Positions 40,877 through 50,589 are shown, counted from the first letter of the stretch. The stretch: 64,000 nt of DNA from JBHGAV01 sp041946685 (GCA_041946685.1 JBHGAV010000009.1:1-64000), one strand, 5' to 3'. The notes: generated by a model from the sequence alone, not told the origin. Translations and numbers: made by a program.

Positions 40877-43533
40877 AACATCGCCTCTACCTGGGCGTAG
40901 ATGCGATCCAGGGCGGCCGGAAGCGCCGCGACGTCCTTCGCGCCGGCTTCGGCCATGTCTGGCCGGCCTCCGCCCTTGCCCCCGAGCGCCTGAGCCAGCG
41001 ATCCGGCCAGCTTGCCGGCATGAACCTTCGCCGTCAGGTCCTTGGTGACCGCCGAAACGATAGCCACCGAAGAGTCGCCGGCCGAGGCGAGCACGATCAC
41101 GGCCGTCTTCCACTTGTTGCGAAGAGCGTCGGCCAGGGCGCGCATCTGGTCGCGGTCAAGACCGTCCACCCGCCCGGCCAGCACCTTCGCGCCTTTAAGC
41201 GTCCGCGCCTCCCTTTCCAGCTCTCCCAATTGGGACTGCGCCATCTTCTTCTTGAGCTGGTCGAGCTGCCGCTCCAGCGTCTTTTCGCGGAGGAGGAGGC
41301 GGTCGACGTGATCGGCCAGCTCGGCTTCGGAAACACGCAGCATCAGCGAGAGCTTCTCGATCGATTGTGACGCCTGCTGGAAGCGGCGCAGGGCGCCATC
41401 CCCGGTGATGGCCTCGATGCGCCTCACGCCGGCCGAGATGCTGCCCTCGTAAACGATCTTGCACAGGCCGATGTCCCCGGAGCGGCGGACGTGCGTTCCC
41501 CCGCACAGCTCCCGGCTGAAGCCGGGCACGCTTACCACGCGCACCGTCTCGCCGTACTTCTCGCCGAACAGAGCCATGGCGCCCGTGGTGAGCGCCTGGT
41601 CCAGATCCATCAGGTCGGTCTGAACCTCGGCGTTGCGGGTGATCTCCGCGTTCACCAGGCGTTCCACCTCGTCCAGTTCCGCCTGGTCCACGGCGGCGTA
41701 GTGCGTGAAGTCGAACCGGAGCCGTCCCGGATCCACGACGCTTCCCGCCTGCTTGACGTGTGTTCCCAGTACCTGTCGCAGGGCGGCGTGAATAAGGTGC
41801 GTGGCGGTGTGGTTGCGCATGGTGGCGCGCCGGGAAGCGGCGTCGACCACGGCCCGCACGCGGTCACCGCAGCGCACGGGAGCCAAAGCGACAATACGGT
41901 GGGCGGTGAGCCCGGCGACGGCAGGGTAGGTGGATTCTACGCGAGCCACCTGCTCAGCGGTCTCCAGCGAGAACAGGCCACCGGTGTCGCCGACCTGCCC
42001 GCCGGCCTCGGCGTAGAACGGCGTCTCATCCAGAATCAGCTCGGCCTTGGCGCCGGGGCCGATCTCATCCACGATCTTCTGATCCACGAACAGCGCCACC
42101 ACCCGGCAGCCCGAGGATTCCAGCGTGTCGTATCCCACGAAACGGGTACGGCGCTTTTCGGCCAGATCCTGGTAGACGGGCGCGATCTGCGCCTGCTGCG
42201 CGCCCTTCCAGCTTGCTCGCGCCCGCTCCCGCTGGCCTTCCATCTCGCGCTCGAAGCCCTCCCGGTCGATGGTGAGCCCATACTCGCGGGCCATTTCCTC
42301 CTGCTCTTCGAGGGCCAGGCCGTAAGTGTCGTAAAGCTTGAAGGCCACGGGGCCTGCGAGCACGCCCCCGGCGGCCGACTTCACCTCATCGTGGAAGACT
42401 TTCTCGGCCACCTGAAATGTCGTCTGGTACCGGTGCTCCTCGTCCTTGACTACCCGGGCGACCCGCTGCACGCTCTCCGTCAATTCGGGGTAAGCGGGCT
42501 TCATCAGCTCGGCCACAAAACCGGTCAACTGGTATAGGAACGGATCGTGGAACCCGATCAGACGTGCGTTGCGCATAGCTCGCCGCATGATCTTGCGAAG
42601 CACGTAACCGCGGCCCTCGTTGGAGGGCAAGACGTCGTCGTGGATGAGGAAGGCCGTCGCGCGGGCGTGGTCGGCCGCGATGCGCAGGGCCGTGTCCACG
42701 CGGGCGTTCTCTCCGCTGGCGACGCCCAGCAGCTCGGCCGCGCGGTCGATGATGGGAGCGATCAAATCGCACTCGAAGTTGGAGATCTTCCCTTGCAGGA
42801 CGGCCGCGACCCGCTCCAGGCCCATGCCCGTATCGATCGAGGGCCGCGGCAGCGGGGTCATCTCGCCGCTGGTCGCGCGGTTGTACTGCATGAAGACCAG
42901 GTTCCAGATCTCGACGAAGCGCCCGCCGCAGTCGCTCGGGAACTCCTCGTTTTCGTGACCCGGGTCGGAGGCATCCGGACCCAGATCATAGTGAATCTCC
43001 GAGCAGGGGCCGCACGGGCCGGTCTCGCCCATCTGCCAGAAGTTGTCCTTCTCGTCCAGCCGGAAGATGCGGCTCTTCGGCATGCCGGTCACCTTCTGCC
43101 AGAGCAGCTCGGCCTCGTCGTCCTCGCGGAACACGGTGAAGTAGAGCCGCTCTTTGGGGAGGCCGTAGTCCTTGGTGATCAGGTCCCAGGCGAAGGCGAT
43201 GGCGTCGGCCTTGAAGTAGTCGCCGAAAGAGAAGTTGCCGAGCATCTCGAAGAACGTGTGGTGGCGGCGGGTGTAGCCCACGTTCTCGAGGTCGTTGTGC
43301 TTGCCGCCGGCGCGGACGCACTTCTGGGAGGAGGCGGCGCGCGTGTAGTCGCGCTTCTCGACGCCGAGGAACACGTCCTTGAACTGGTTCATCCCCGCGT
43401 TGGCGAAAAGCAGGGTCGGGTCGTTGGCGGGCACCAGCGAGGAACTGCGGACAATCCGATGGCCCCGTGCGGCGAAAAAGTCAAGGAACTTGCGTCTGAT
43501 CTCGTGGCCGGTCACAGATTTATATTGTGACAT
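40873..43533 (-). CDS. alaS: Alanyl-tRNA synthetase
   Basis: Charges tRNA-Ala with alanine. The 886-residue protein has the class II catalytic domain (from FLDFFAARGHRIVRSSSLVP, residues ~16-35), the tRNA-binding region and the editing domain with HTATHLIHAAL (about 582-592, HxxxH zinc motif) and FSRELCGGTHV. A C-Ala domain follows (GGKGGGRPDMAEAG near 860). The length is normal. It is divergent from bacterioferritin with about 55 bases between the starts. Its stop overlaps the downstream reductase start. Confidence 0.97.
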   Translation of the reverse strand: MSQYKSVTGHEIRRKFLDFFAARGHRIVRSSSLVPANDPTLLFANAGMNQFKDVFLGVEKRDYTRAASSQKCVRAGGKHNDLENVGYTRRHHTFFEMLGNFSFGDYFKADAIAFAWDLITKDYGLPKERLYFTVFREDDEAELLWQKVTGMPKSRIFRLDEKDNFWQMGETGPCGPCSEIHYDLGPDASDPGHENEEFPSDCGGRFVEIWNLVFMQYNRATSGEMTPLPRPSIDTGMGLERVAAVLQGKISNFECDLIAPIIDRAAELLGVASGENARVDTALRIAADHARATAFLIHDDVLPSNEGRGYVLRKIMRRAMRNARLIGFHDPFLYQLTGFVAELMKPAYPELTESVQRVARVVKDEEHRYQTTFQVAEKVFHDEVKSAAGGVLAGPVAFKLYDTYGLALEEQEEMAREYGLTIDREGFEREMEGQRERARASWKGAQQAQIAPVYQDLAEKRRTRFVGYDTLESSGCRVVALFVDQKIVDEIGPGAKAELILDETPFYAEAGGQVGDTGGLFSLETAEQVARVESTYPAVAGLTAHRIVALAPVRCGDRVRAVVDAASRRATMRNHTATHLIHAALRQVLGTHVKQAGSVVDPGRLRFDFTHYAAVDQAELDEVERLVNAEITRNAEVQTDLMDLDQALTTGAMALFGEKYGETVRVVSVPGFSRELCGGTHVRRSGDIGLCKIVYEGSISAGVRRIEAITGDGALRRFQQASQSIEKLSLMLRVSEAELADHVDRLLLREKTLERQLDQLKKKMAQSQLGELEREARTLKGAKVLAGRVDGLDRDQMRALADALRNKWKTAVIVLASAGDSSVAIVSAVTKDLTAKVHAGKLAGSLAQALGGKGGGRPDMAEAGAKDVAALPAALDRIYAQVEAML

Positions 43534-43589
43534 GCGGAGGGCTTCCTGTTCGCCCGGTGTCCACGCGATAATGAATCGGAGGCTTGAGT

Positions 43590-44084
43590 ATGGATAAGGC
43601 GAAAAGCATCGCTCTCTTGAACAAGGCCGTTGCCGATGAACTTCAGGCTGTGCACCAGTACATGTACTTTCACTTTCACCTGGACGACCAGGGATTCAAG
43701 CCGCTGAGCTTGCTGTTCAAGCGGATCGCGATCCAGGAGATGGGGCACGTCGAGCTGCTGGCGGAGCGCATATTGTTCCTCAAGGGCGACGTGGAGATGG
43801 TTCCGGCCGGTCCGGTCGAAAAGATCGTCGAGCCGGAGGCCATCCTCATCAAGGGCATGGCGATGGAGGAAGACGGCGTCCAGTCCTACAATCAGGCCGC
43901 GCTCGAATGCGCGGCAAATGCCGATTCGGTCTCCAAGCAGGTCTTCGAGGGCTTGGTCCGCGACGAAGAAGGCCACTTCGATCAGTACGAGAAGCAACTC
44001 GACAACGTGAAGCGTTTCGGATTGAGCTATCTCGCGCTTCAGTCGTTCGACGCGGCGCCTTCCGCCGGAGCCACGGCCGAGTAG
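43590..44084 (+). CDS. Bacterioferritin / ferritin-like di-iron protein
   Basis: A 164-residue four-helix-bundle iron-storage or oxidase protein. Ferroxidase ligands are E17, E50, H53, E94, E127 and a nearby His (DELQAVHQYM, QEMGHVELL, DEEGHF). Methionines near the heme site of true bacterioferritin are partly present (M51). GGAGG lies 7 bases before the ATG at 43590, so the TTG at 43584 is rejected. It may store iron or detoxify peroxide. The stop converges on pyrF with 4 bases between. Confidence 0.88.
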   Translation: MDKAKSIALLNKAVADELQAVHQYMYFHFHLDDQGFKPLSLLFKRIAIQEMGHVELLAERILFLKGDVEMVPAGPVEKIVEPEAILIKGMAMEEDGVQSYNQAALECAANADSVSKQVFEGLVRDEEGHFDQYEKQLDNVKRFGLSYLALQSFDAAPSAGATAE

Positions 44085-44088
44085 GGGA

Positions 44089-44763
44089 CTATTCGATCTC
44101 AGCCAGGATGCGCGCGACTTCGGCGCGGGGGTCGGCGGCGCGCGTGACCTGGCGTCCGATCACCAGGTAGTTGGCGCCATCCCGGATTGCCTCGGCGGGG
44201 GTGGCAACGCGTTTCTGGTCGCCTTTGGCGGACCCGGCCGAGCGCACGCCGGGAGTCACCAGGATCGCATCGGGGCCCGCGATGCGTCGGACCTCGGCCA
44301 CGTCCAAAGGCGAGCAAATCAGGCCGTCCACGCCGGCTTCTATGGCCTTGCGGGCACGTAAGGCGACCAGTTCCTTTACCGTGCAGGTGTGTCCCAGGTC
44401 GGCCAGATCCTTCTCGTCGAAACTGGTGAGAACGGTCACGGCGAGGATCTTGAGCGGCGAGCCGCCGCGGCCCTCGACTGCGGCCCGCATGACGGCGCTG
44501 CTGCTGTGCACGGTCAGGAAGCGGACCCCGGTCTTCGCCACCTGCGCCACGGCGCGCTTCACCGTCTCGCCGATGTCGTAGTACTTCATGTCCAAGAAGA
44601 CCTGCTTGTCCTGCGCGATGAGCCAGCGGACGAAGTCCATGCCGGCGGCGGCGTAGAGCTCCATGCCGACCTTGTAAAAAGAGACGCTGTCGCCGAGGCG
44701 ATCCACCAGCTTCCTGGCCTCATCGGCGGTTTCGACATCGAGAGCGATGATGATCGGATTCAT
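44089..44763 (-). CDS. pyrF: Orotidine 5'-phosphate decarboxylase
   Basis: Last step of UMP synthesis. A 224-residue TIM barrel with the catalytic D58-K60-D63 set (FLDMKYYDIGETV) and K31 (FYKVGMEL). The phosphate-binding C-terminal motif VIGRQVTRAADP and the VTPGVR loop match group I enzymes. The start ATG (44763) overlaps the stop of the selD remnant by 4 bases. It ends a chain that begins with smc. Confidence 0.95.
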   Translation of the reverse strand: MNPIIIALDVETADEARKLVDRLGDSVSFYKVGMELYAAAGMDFVRWLIAQDKQVFLDMKYYDIGETVKRAVAQVAKTGVRFLTVHSSSAVMRAAVEGRGGSPLKILAVTVLTSFDEKDLADLGHTCTVKELVALRARKAIEAGVDGLICSPLDVAEVRRIAGPDAILVTPGVRSAGSAKGDQKRVATPAEAIRDGANYLVIGRQVTRAADPRAEVARILAEIE

Positions 44764-45272
44764 ACGAGCTTAATGGGTTTCTCCCGGCGGGCCGCAAAGC
44801 GGCCGATAAGGTAAGCGCCGCGGCAGTCTTGCCCGAAACGCGCGGCGTCCTGCTCCGGCATCGAAACAAGCAGTCCGCCGGAGGTCTGAGGATCGTAGAG
44901 CGGGGCCTCGATCTCCAGGGTGACGCCGCGGAGAATCGCCTCCAGACCGCTCTTGGCGGGACAGGCCACGATGGACGGTGCGGAGAGCGGTCTCCTGCCC
45001 ACGGTATCGAGGTCGCTGCGGGGTGTGGTGGCGGCGACTGTGCCGAGGGTGTATGGGGCGTCAACGATGGGCGTGAAGAAGTCGACCGTCTGCACGAGGG
45101 CACACTCCGGCCTCAGCTTGTACACCCCGGCGCCCTCGGCCTTGTTAAACCCAACCATAACGTTCCCGTTCGCCACGCGAGGGGGGTGGGCCGGCACCCC
45201 GTCCAAAACCTCTGGACTCAGCTTGGACGCTCAACCCGCGGCCTTCCCGTGGGCAGTCAGCTTCTTCGACAC
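44760..45272 (-). pseudogene. selD: Internally deleted selenophosphate synthetase with an in-frame TGA (Sec) codon
   Basis: Starting at GTG 45272, the frame reads MSKKLTAHGKAAG, then TGA (45233-45231), then ASKLSPEVLDGVP. The TGA falls exactly where SelD has its catalytic Cys or Sec (AG[C/U]xxK), and K17 keeps the C17-K20 spacing of E. coli SelD. Recognisable SelD follows: GNVMVGFNKAE, ALVQTVDFFTPIVDAP, then a jump from LEAILRG straight to LYDPQTSGGLL and the C-terminus. About 185 middle residues, the ATP-binding core, are missing. NALSDxYAMG has decayed to PRSDLDTVG and the DDA aspartates are changed. The frame is open and coupled to pyrF, 5 bases after the upstream stop. A shorter call starting at 45206 would hide the Sec codon. 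Function is improbable. Confidence 0.75.
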
Positions 45273-45277
45273 CTAGA

Positions 45278-46861
45278 TCAGTGTAGCCCGTCGCTGTTCT
45301 TCCAGTGTTTTCGGCGGTACATCCACCAGTCCGCGTTCTCCGCGGCCAGAGTGAACATCCGTTGCACGTCGGGGAGATAGGTATCGATAATGGGCCAGAA
45401 CAGGGCCGGATCCGTGATGTTCCGCTTGGGGACCATGACGATGTCCGTGCCGCCGAAAAGCCGGTCGGCCGGCGGCTTGTATCCGGTACTCACCGAGTAG
45501 CCCCAGGCAAGGAATGTGAAGCCGCCTCGTCCCGGCTTTCGGAGCAGGGCGTAGGAGAAGGGGTTGTACTGCTCCAGGGTGATCACGCTCTCGCCGGGGG
45601 ACGACTGAGCCTGAAGCAGCCTGATCCCGCTGTTAACCACGTCCACGTAACGGTTGCCGTTGCTGTTGGCCAGAGGGTGGCTGGGGTCGGGAAGGTCATA
45701 GAGCAGCAGGCCGCGCATGTGTGCCGGCAGAAAAGCGTGTGCCCCGCCGGGGGGGCTGTGCTTCTCGCGGACCGCGACCAGCAGCGAGGCCGCGTCCACC
45801 GAGGCGCTGGCGGCCAGCAGCAGGACCGCCGCCAGCGCGCAGGCGCGGCGAGTCAGCGTCGGCGATTCCCCGGAACGGGCTGCCCCGCCGGTCATCAACA
45901 TGATCAGCACCGCTCCGAGGGGAAGGCCGGCATCCTGCGCGTTTGTGGTGATCAGCATTACGCCCGCTCCGAATACGGCCACCGCCGCCAGCGGCCATTT
46001 CCACCTGACGATGCCTGCGCCCCTCTTCCAATCGGTGGAGAGGATGGCCACCAGCAGCAGCAGGATTGCCTCGCCGGCCGACCGGTAAGCGACACCAAAC
46101 AGTTTGTTGAGGTCCACCCGCTGGCCCCGCGCCGCTCCCGCAAAGAGCTGGTCGGCGACCATGCCGGTGATGCCGGAGCCCAGCCAGACCACGGCCGGCA
46201 GCAGGGCGATGACGGCGCCCCCGACGAATCCGAGCCAGTTGGGCAGCCTGCGCCGGCCGAGCGCGTAGAAGACCAGGACGAATGACACGCCAACCAGGAA
46301 GTAGCTTGCCTTCAACTGAAACAGGAGCCCGGCGGCCACGCCGGTGGAGAAGCCGGACAGCCAACTTGCGCGGCCGCGCCGCCCAGGCTGGTTCGGTTCT
46401 CCGATCACTTCCAGCAGAATCAAGGCGAGCAGCGCCGAGCCGAAGCGGTTGTAGTACATGGCGTGGCTCAGGCTGGCGGGTCCCGCGCCCAGGGGCTGGG
46501 GAGCGGCCGCGAGCAGAACCACGAAAACTCCGGTGAGCGACGCCGCGGCGTGAGACATGCGGCTCAGCGCTAGCCGGTAGCCCCAGATGCCCACCGCCGC
46601 CCCGAACATCGCGTTGCCGAGGCCCATGCCTTCCACGCGCAGTCCGGATAGCGCCAGCCCTGCCGCGGTGAACAGATACGCGAGCGGGCCCATCGGGCTG
46701 TAGAAGTCCACGTGCGGGCGTTGGCCGTTCAGGAGACGCCAGGCAACATCAAGGAACTGCAAGACATCGTGGCCGGCCGTGTGGGTCCGGACCGCGCCGA
46801 CATAGCCCACCCCAGCGCAGATGAGCGCCGCGGGGAGTAAGAACCAAAGGTGCTTCTTCAC
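45278..46861 (-). CDS. Multi-spanning membrane protein, glycosyltransferase-39-like
   Basis: A 527-residue integral membrane protein with about ten TM helices over residues 1-385. The first loop after TM1 holds AGHDVLQFLDVAWRLLNGQ and PHVDFYSPMGP. Its acidic residues recall the catalytic loop of Pmt/ArnT-type glycosyltransferases (GT39/GT83). The C-terminal ~130 residues are soluble. The GTG start overlaps the smc stop, and its own stop is 5 bases from selD. It may transfer sugars from a polyprenyl carrier; family assignment is tentative. Confidence 0.6.
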   Translation of the reverse strand: MKKHLWFLLPAALICAGVGYVGAVRTHTAGHDVLQFLDVAWRLLNGQRPHVDFYSPMGPLAYLFTAAGLALSGLRVEGMGLGNAMFGAAVGIWGYRLALSRMSHAAASLTGVFVVLLAAAPQPLGAGPASLSHAMYYNRFGSALLALILLEVIGEPNQPGRRGRASWLSGFSTGVAAGLLFQLKASYFLVGVSFVLVFYALGRRRLPNWLGFVGGAVIALLPAVVWLGSGITGMVADQLFAGAARGQRVDLNKLFGVAYRSAGEAILLLLVAILSTDWKRGAGIVRWKWPLAAVAVFGAGVMLITTNAQDAGLPLGAVLIMLMTGGAARSGESPTLTRRACALAAVLLLAASASVDAASLLVAVREKHSPPGGAHAFLPAHMRGLLLYDLPDPSHPLANSNGNRYVDVVNSGIRLLQAQSSPGESVITLEQYNPFSYALLRKPGRGGFTFLAWGYSVSTGYKPPADRLFGGTDIVMVPKRNITDPALFWPIIDTYLPDVQRMFTLAAENADWWMYRRKHWKNSDGLH

Positions 46862-49800
46862 GCGGGCAACGCCGCGCCCACCGATTCGGCCGGAGGCGGC
46901 GGAGGAGGCTGCGTCTTGCGGTCGAGGTGGACAGACACCAGCTTGGAGACGCCCGGCTCCTGCATGGTGACGCCATAGAGAGCCTCGGCAGCCTCCATCG
47001 TGCGCTTGGCGTGGGTAATGATGATGAACTGCGTGTGCGCGGACATCTCCTTAAGCAGCTTGGTCAAACGCTGTATGTTCGGCTCGTCCAGCGGAGCGTC
47101 CACCTCGTCAAAAATGCAGAATGGGCTGGGTTGGAACCGGAAAACCGCCATGAGCAGGGCCAGCGCGGTAAGGGCCTTCTCGCCGCCGGACAGAAGCAGA
47201 ACGTTCTGGAGCCGTTTGCCGGGGGGGGACGCCACAATCTCGATGCCGCTCTCGGCGGCATTGGCCTCGTCGGTCAGACGCATTTCACCCGTGCCACCCC
47301 CGAACAGGATCTGGAACATCTCCCGGAAATTGGCGTTGATCTTCTCGAAGGCATCCGAGAATCGCCGGCGCGTCTCCACGTCGATTTCCTGGATGGCCTT
47401 CTCGGTGTCCCGGATCGAGTCGAGCAGGTCCTGCCGCTGAGTGTTGAGGAAATCGTAGCGCTGCTGCGCCTCCTGGTACTCCTCCAGGGCCTGCGGATTG
47501 ACGGGGCCAAGGGCCTCAATGCGGGCCTTGATGTCGTCGTACCGGTCCTGTATCTCCGCCATGCCGATTTCGTCGGGGACGGTCTCGTCCTCGCCGGCGA
47601 CTTCGGCGACCGGGAGGTTCAACTCCTTGTGGCTGGTCTCGTCGAGGAACTTGAGCTCGGACTGGAGTTTCACAAGCGCCACCTCGATTTCACTGCGCCT
47701 GTCCCGGGCCTCCTGCGCCTGAAGACGCGACATCCGCAGTGATTCCTCCAGCGCCGCCAAGGTCTCGCGCAGGGAAGTCTCGCCTGCGGCCAGGCGCTCC
47801 ACCTCCTGTTCGGCCGCTCCCATCTCACCGACCAGAGCGGCCGCCCGCTGGTCCAACTCGATGTTGTCCGAGAGGAGGCGGGCTCGCTCGATACCCAGCC
47901 TCTCGAGTTCCTGGGCCAGTTCCTGCCGCCGCCGTTCCACCTCCCGGTGCTGCCCCTCGAGCCGCGCCCGGGAAGCCTGTTCGGCGCGGCCTCTTTCCTC
48001 CAGCCCGGCGAGCTCAGCGCGAAGCGCGGCGTACTCCTCTCCGACCCTCGCGACCTCCCCCTGCAAACGCTCCAGACTCTCTCGCGCCGTCTCCAGCGCC
48101 GTCTCTTCCTGCTGCCGCGACTGCTCCTTTTCCGTGATGCCGAGCTGGGTGGTGGACTGCTGGACCACGGCGCGCTCGAATTCCTGATCGAGTCGCCCCA
48201 GTTCCAGACGCGCCAGGGAGAGCTTCGAGTTCGCTTTGGCCGTCTCGTCGGCCAGCTTGCGCATCTCGTGCTCGATGGCGAGGGCCTCCTTCTCCTGTCC
48301 CTGCTGGAGGGAGCGGAGCTGTTCCACGTCCTGCTCCAGAGCGCTCGCCTCCTGCTCCAGGCCTTCCAGCAGCCTGGTGAGAGACTCGATCTCCCTCTGT
48401 CTGGCGGCGACCGCGCCCGCCAGTTCCCGCAACTCACGCTTCAGAGCCAGGGGCCCGCTGCCGGTCTTCTTGCCTCCGCTGACTGCGTAGCCGGAATAGC
48501 AGACTCCGTCGGGGGCCAGGAAATGGTAGGCGGGGTACTGAAGCGCCAGTCTCCGCGCGCTGGAGCGGTCCTCGGCCAGGAAACAGCGTGCCAGCCGCGG
48601 CAGCAGTTCGGCCGGCGCGTGCGTGAGGCCATTTGTGAGACGCAAGACGTCACTCAGGCGCGCCACGATCCCCGTTTCCGGCCCCAGCGGCGGCTCGCTA
48701 GAGCGCTCTTCTCCAAGGTTGGCGCCGGATTCGGGATGCACCAGGAAGGTGGCGCGTCCCTCCAGGTCGCTGCGCAGCAGGTTGATTCCCTGCTCGGCCT
48801 GGGTCCAACCGTCGACGATCACGTACTCCAGTTCGTCGTGCAGAAACTCCTCGGCGGCCTTCTCGTGGGCGGGGTCGACCTCGACGAAGTCGGCCAGCAC
48901 CCCGGTGAGGCGCAATCCGCCGGCCTGGCCTTCTCCGACTGTCGAGAACAGACGTTTCACCGCTTCAGTGGTGTAGGCACGATGGGACAGGATTTCGTCC
49001 AGGGAGTCCTTCCGCGCCTTCACCGTCGAGTACTCGGAGCGCAAAGCATCCAGCCGTTGCCGCGCTTCCGCCGCCTTGCCGCGGCGGTCGGCCAGGTCGG
49101 CTTCCGCCTGGCGGCGGCGGCCTGCGATGGATTCCAGCTCCGACTGCCGCTCGGCCCTCCGGCGCGACAGATCGTCCCTGGACGCGGCCAGCCACTCCAG
49201 GTCCGCCAGGGCGGTATGCTCCTCCTTGCGTATCTTCGCCTTTTCCCGCTCGATTCCAGCCAGATACTCGCTGACCTGCGCGAGCTGGTTCTTCAGGGCC
49301 GAGGCCTCGCCGAGGAGGCGCAGCACGTTCTGCCGGGAGGACTCGATCTTGCGCTCCGCTTCGCGCACCCACTCCTGGAGCTGCTCCCGTCCGGCGGTCT
49401 TCAGGGCGAGCCGCTTCCTGGCCGAATCCATCTCGCACTCCAGTTCGGCCATCCGCTGTGTCTGGGCGCCCAGTTCGGACTCGAATCCCTTCGCGCGCGC
49501 TTCCAGATCCAGCGATTCGCCTTCACCCTGCGTCAATCGGGTCTCTATGGATGCGATCTGCTGGGCCTGGCTCTCGAGCTTCCCCCGCGTACGCTCCGCC
49601 TCCAGCTTCAGATCCGCCAGACGGCGGCGCGCCTCCGTCAGTCGTTTCTCCTTCTCGTAGCTTTCCGCTTGAAGACGGCCGTGAGCGGCGTCTTCCTCGG
49701 CCACCCTGGAGGCGGCGTTCTGAGCTTCAGTCGCCGCCAGGTTGAGGTCCAGTGCGGTCTTGGCCGCCTCGCGCTCCAGGACCCGGTAGCGTCCGGAGAG

Positions 49801-50523
49801 CAGACGGCGAAGCTGCGCGTCCATCTCCGCGCGAAGCTCTCCGAAGCGGCGCGCCTTGGACGCTTGCCGTTTCAACGAGTTGACCTGCCGGCTAACCTCT
49901 TCGAGAATGTCGAAGACCCGGGCAAGATTCTGCTTGGCGCCCTCGAGCCTGGCCTCCGCCAACCGCCGCTTCGTCTTGAATTTGGTGATCCCGGCCGCCT
50001 CCTCGATCACCGCGCGCCGGTCTTGCGGGCGGGAACTGAGGATCTGCCCGATGCGGCCCTGTTCGATGATGGCGTAGCACTCCGGACCCAGCCCCGTGCC
50101 CAGGAAGATGTCCTGGATGTCGCGCAGGCGGGCCGGCTGGCCGTCGACCAGGTACTCGCTCTCGCCTGAGCGGAACAGGCGCCGCGTGATCACGATCTCC
50201 GACGCCCGCGCCTTTCCCTCCACCGGCGCCTGCCCCGGCAGTTCGGCGTGCACTTCCGGGTCTACCAGCGACATCGTCACCGAAGCCATCCCGACGGGTT
50301 TGCGTTCGCGGGTGCCGGCGAAGATCACATCCTCCATCCGGCTTCCGCGCAAGGACTTGGCGGACTGCTCCCCAAGCACCCAACTGATGGCGTCGCTCAG
50401 GTTGGACTTGCCGCAGCCGTTGGGGCCGACCACGGCGATGATTCCGCTGCCGTTGAAGCGCACCTCCGTGCGATCACAGAACGACTTAAACCCTTGCAGC
50501 TCCAACCGCTTCAGTTTGAGCAA
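46858..50523 (-). CDS. smc: Chromosome segregation protein SMC
   Basis: A 1221-residue condensin-type ATPase that compacts and segregates chromosomes. Walker A is GPNGCGKSN (residues 33-41) after LELQGFKSF. Long coiled coils (about 170-500 and 680-1020) flank a hinge domain (about 515-650). Signature LLSGGEKALTALALL and Walker B FCIFDEVDAPLDE are near the C-terminus. The start codon is TTG (50523). The C-terminal tail is Pro-rich. The length is that of bacterial SMC. No scpA or scpB lies in the window. Confidence 0.96.
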   Translation of the reverse strand: MLKLKRLELQGFKSFCDRTEVRFNGSGIIAVVGPNGCGKSNLSDAISWVLGEQSAKSLRGSRMEDVIFAGTRERKPVGMASVTMSLVDPEVHAELPGQAPVEGKARASEIVITRRLFRSGESEYLVDGQPARLRDIQDIFLGTGLGPECYAIIEQGRIGQILSSRPQDRRAVIEEAAGITKFKTKRRLAEARLEGAKQNLARVFDILEEVSRQVNSLKRQASKARRFGELRAEMDAQLRRLLSGRYRVLEREAAKTALDLNLAATEAQNAASRVAEEDAAHGRLQAESYEKEKRLTEARRRLADLKLEAERTRGKLESQAQQIASIETRLTQGEGESLDLEARAKGFESELGAQTQRMAELECEMDSARKRLALKTAGREQLQEWVREAERKIESSRQNVLRLLGEASALKNQLAQVSEYLAGIEREKAKIRKEEHTALADLEWLAASRDDLSRRRAERQSELESIAGRRRQAEADLADRRGKAAEARQRLDALRSEYSTVKARKDSLDEILSHRAYTTEAVKRLFSTVGEGQAGGLRLTGVLADFVEVDPAHEKAAEEFLHDELEYVIVDGWTQAEQGINLLRSDLEGRATFLVHPESGANLGEERSSEPPLGPETGIVARLSDVLRLTNGLTHAPAELLPRLARCFLAEDRSSARRLALQYPAYHFLAPDGVCYSGYAVSGGKKTGSGPLALKRELRELAGAVAARQREIESLTRLLEGLEQEASALEQDVEQLRSLQQGQEKEALAIEHEMRKLADETAKANSKLSLARLELGRLDQEFERAVVQQSTTQLGITEKEQSRQQEETALETARESLERLQGEVARVGEEYAALRAELAGLEERGRAEQASRARLEGQHREVERRRQELAQELERLGIERARLLSDNIELDQRAAALVGEMGAAEQEVERLAAGETSLRETLAALEESLRMSRLQAQEARDRRSEIEVALVKLQSELKFLDETSHKELNLPVAEVAGEDETVPDEIGMAEIQDRYDDIKARIEALGPVNPQALEEYQEAQQRYDFLNTQRQDLLDSIRDTEKAIQEIDVETRRRFSDAFEKINANFREMFQILFGGGTGEMRLTDEANAAESGIEIVASPPGKRLQNVLLLSGGEKALTALALLMAVFRFQPSPFCIFDEVDAPLDEPNIQRLTKLLKEMSAHTQFIIITHAKRTMEAAEALYGVTMQEPGVSKLVSVHLDRKTQPPPPPPAESVGAALPA

Positions 50524-50589
50524 AGCGTCTACTCTCTTTCGTCGCTCAGAGTTTCCGCGCGCCTCGGCGGCGGCTCGGGGGATACCTAC

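Noticed and set aside
44760..45206. A 148-residue gene starting at ATG 45206
   Set aside because: SelD homology continues upstream through the TGA at 45233-45231 to a GTG at 45272, so the short call only hides the Sec codon.
47947..50169. A 740-codon open frame antisense to smc
   Set aside because: It lies fully inside smc, whose motifs are complete. The reading is a GC-rich shadow with Leu/Arg/Gln-rich composition and no start signal.
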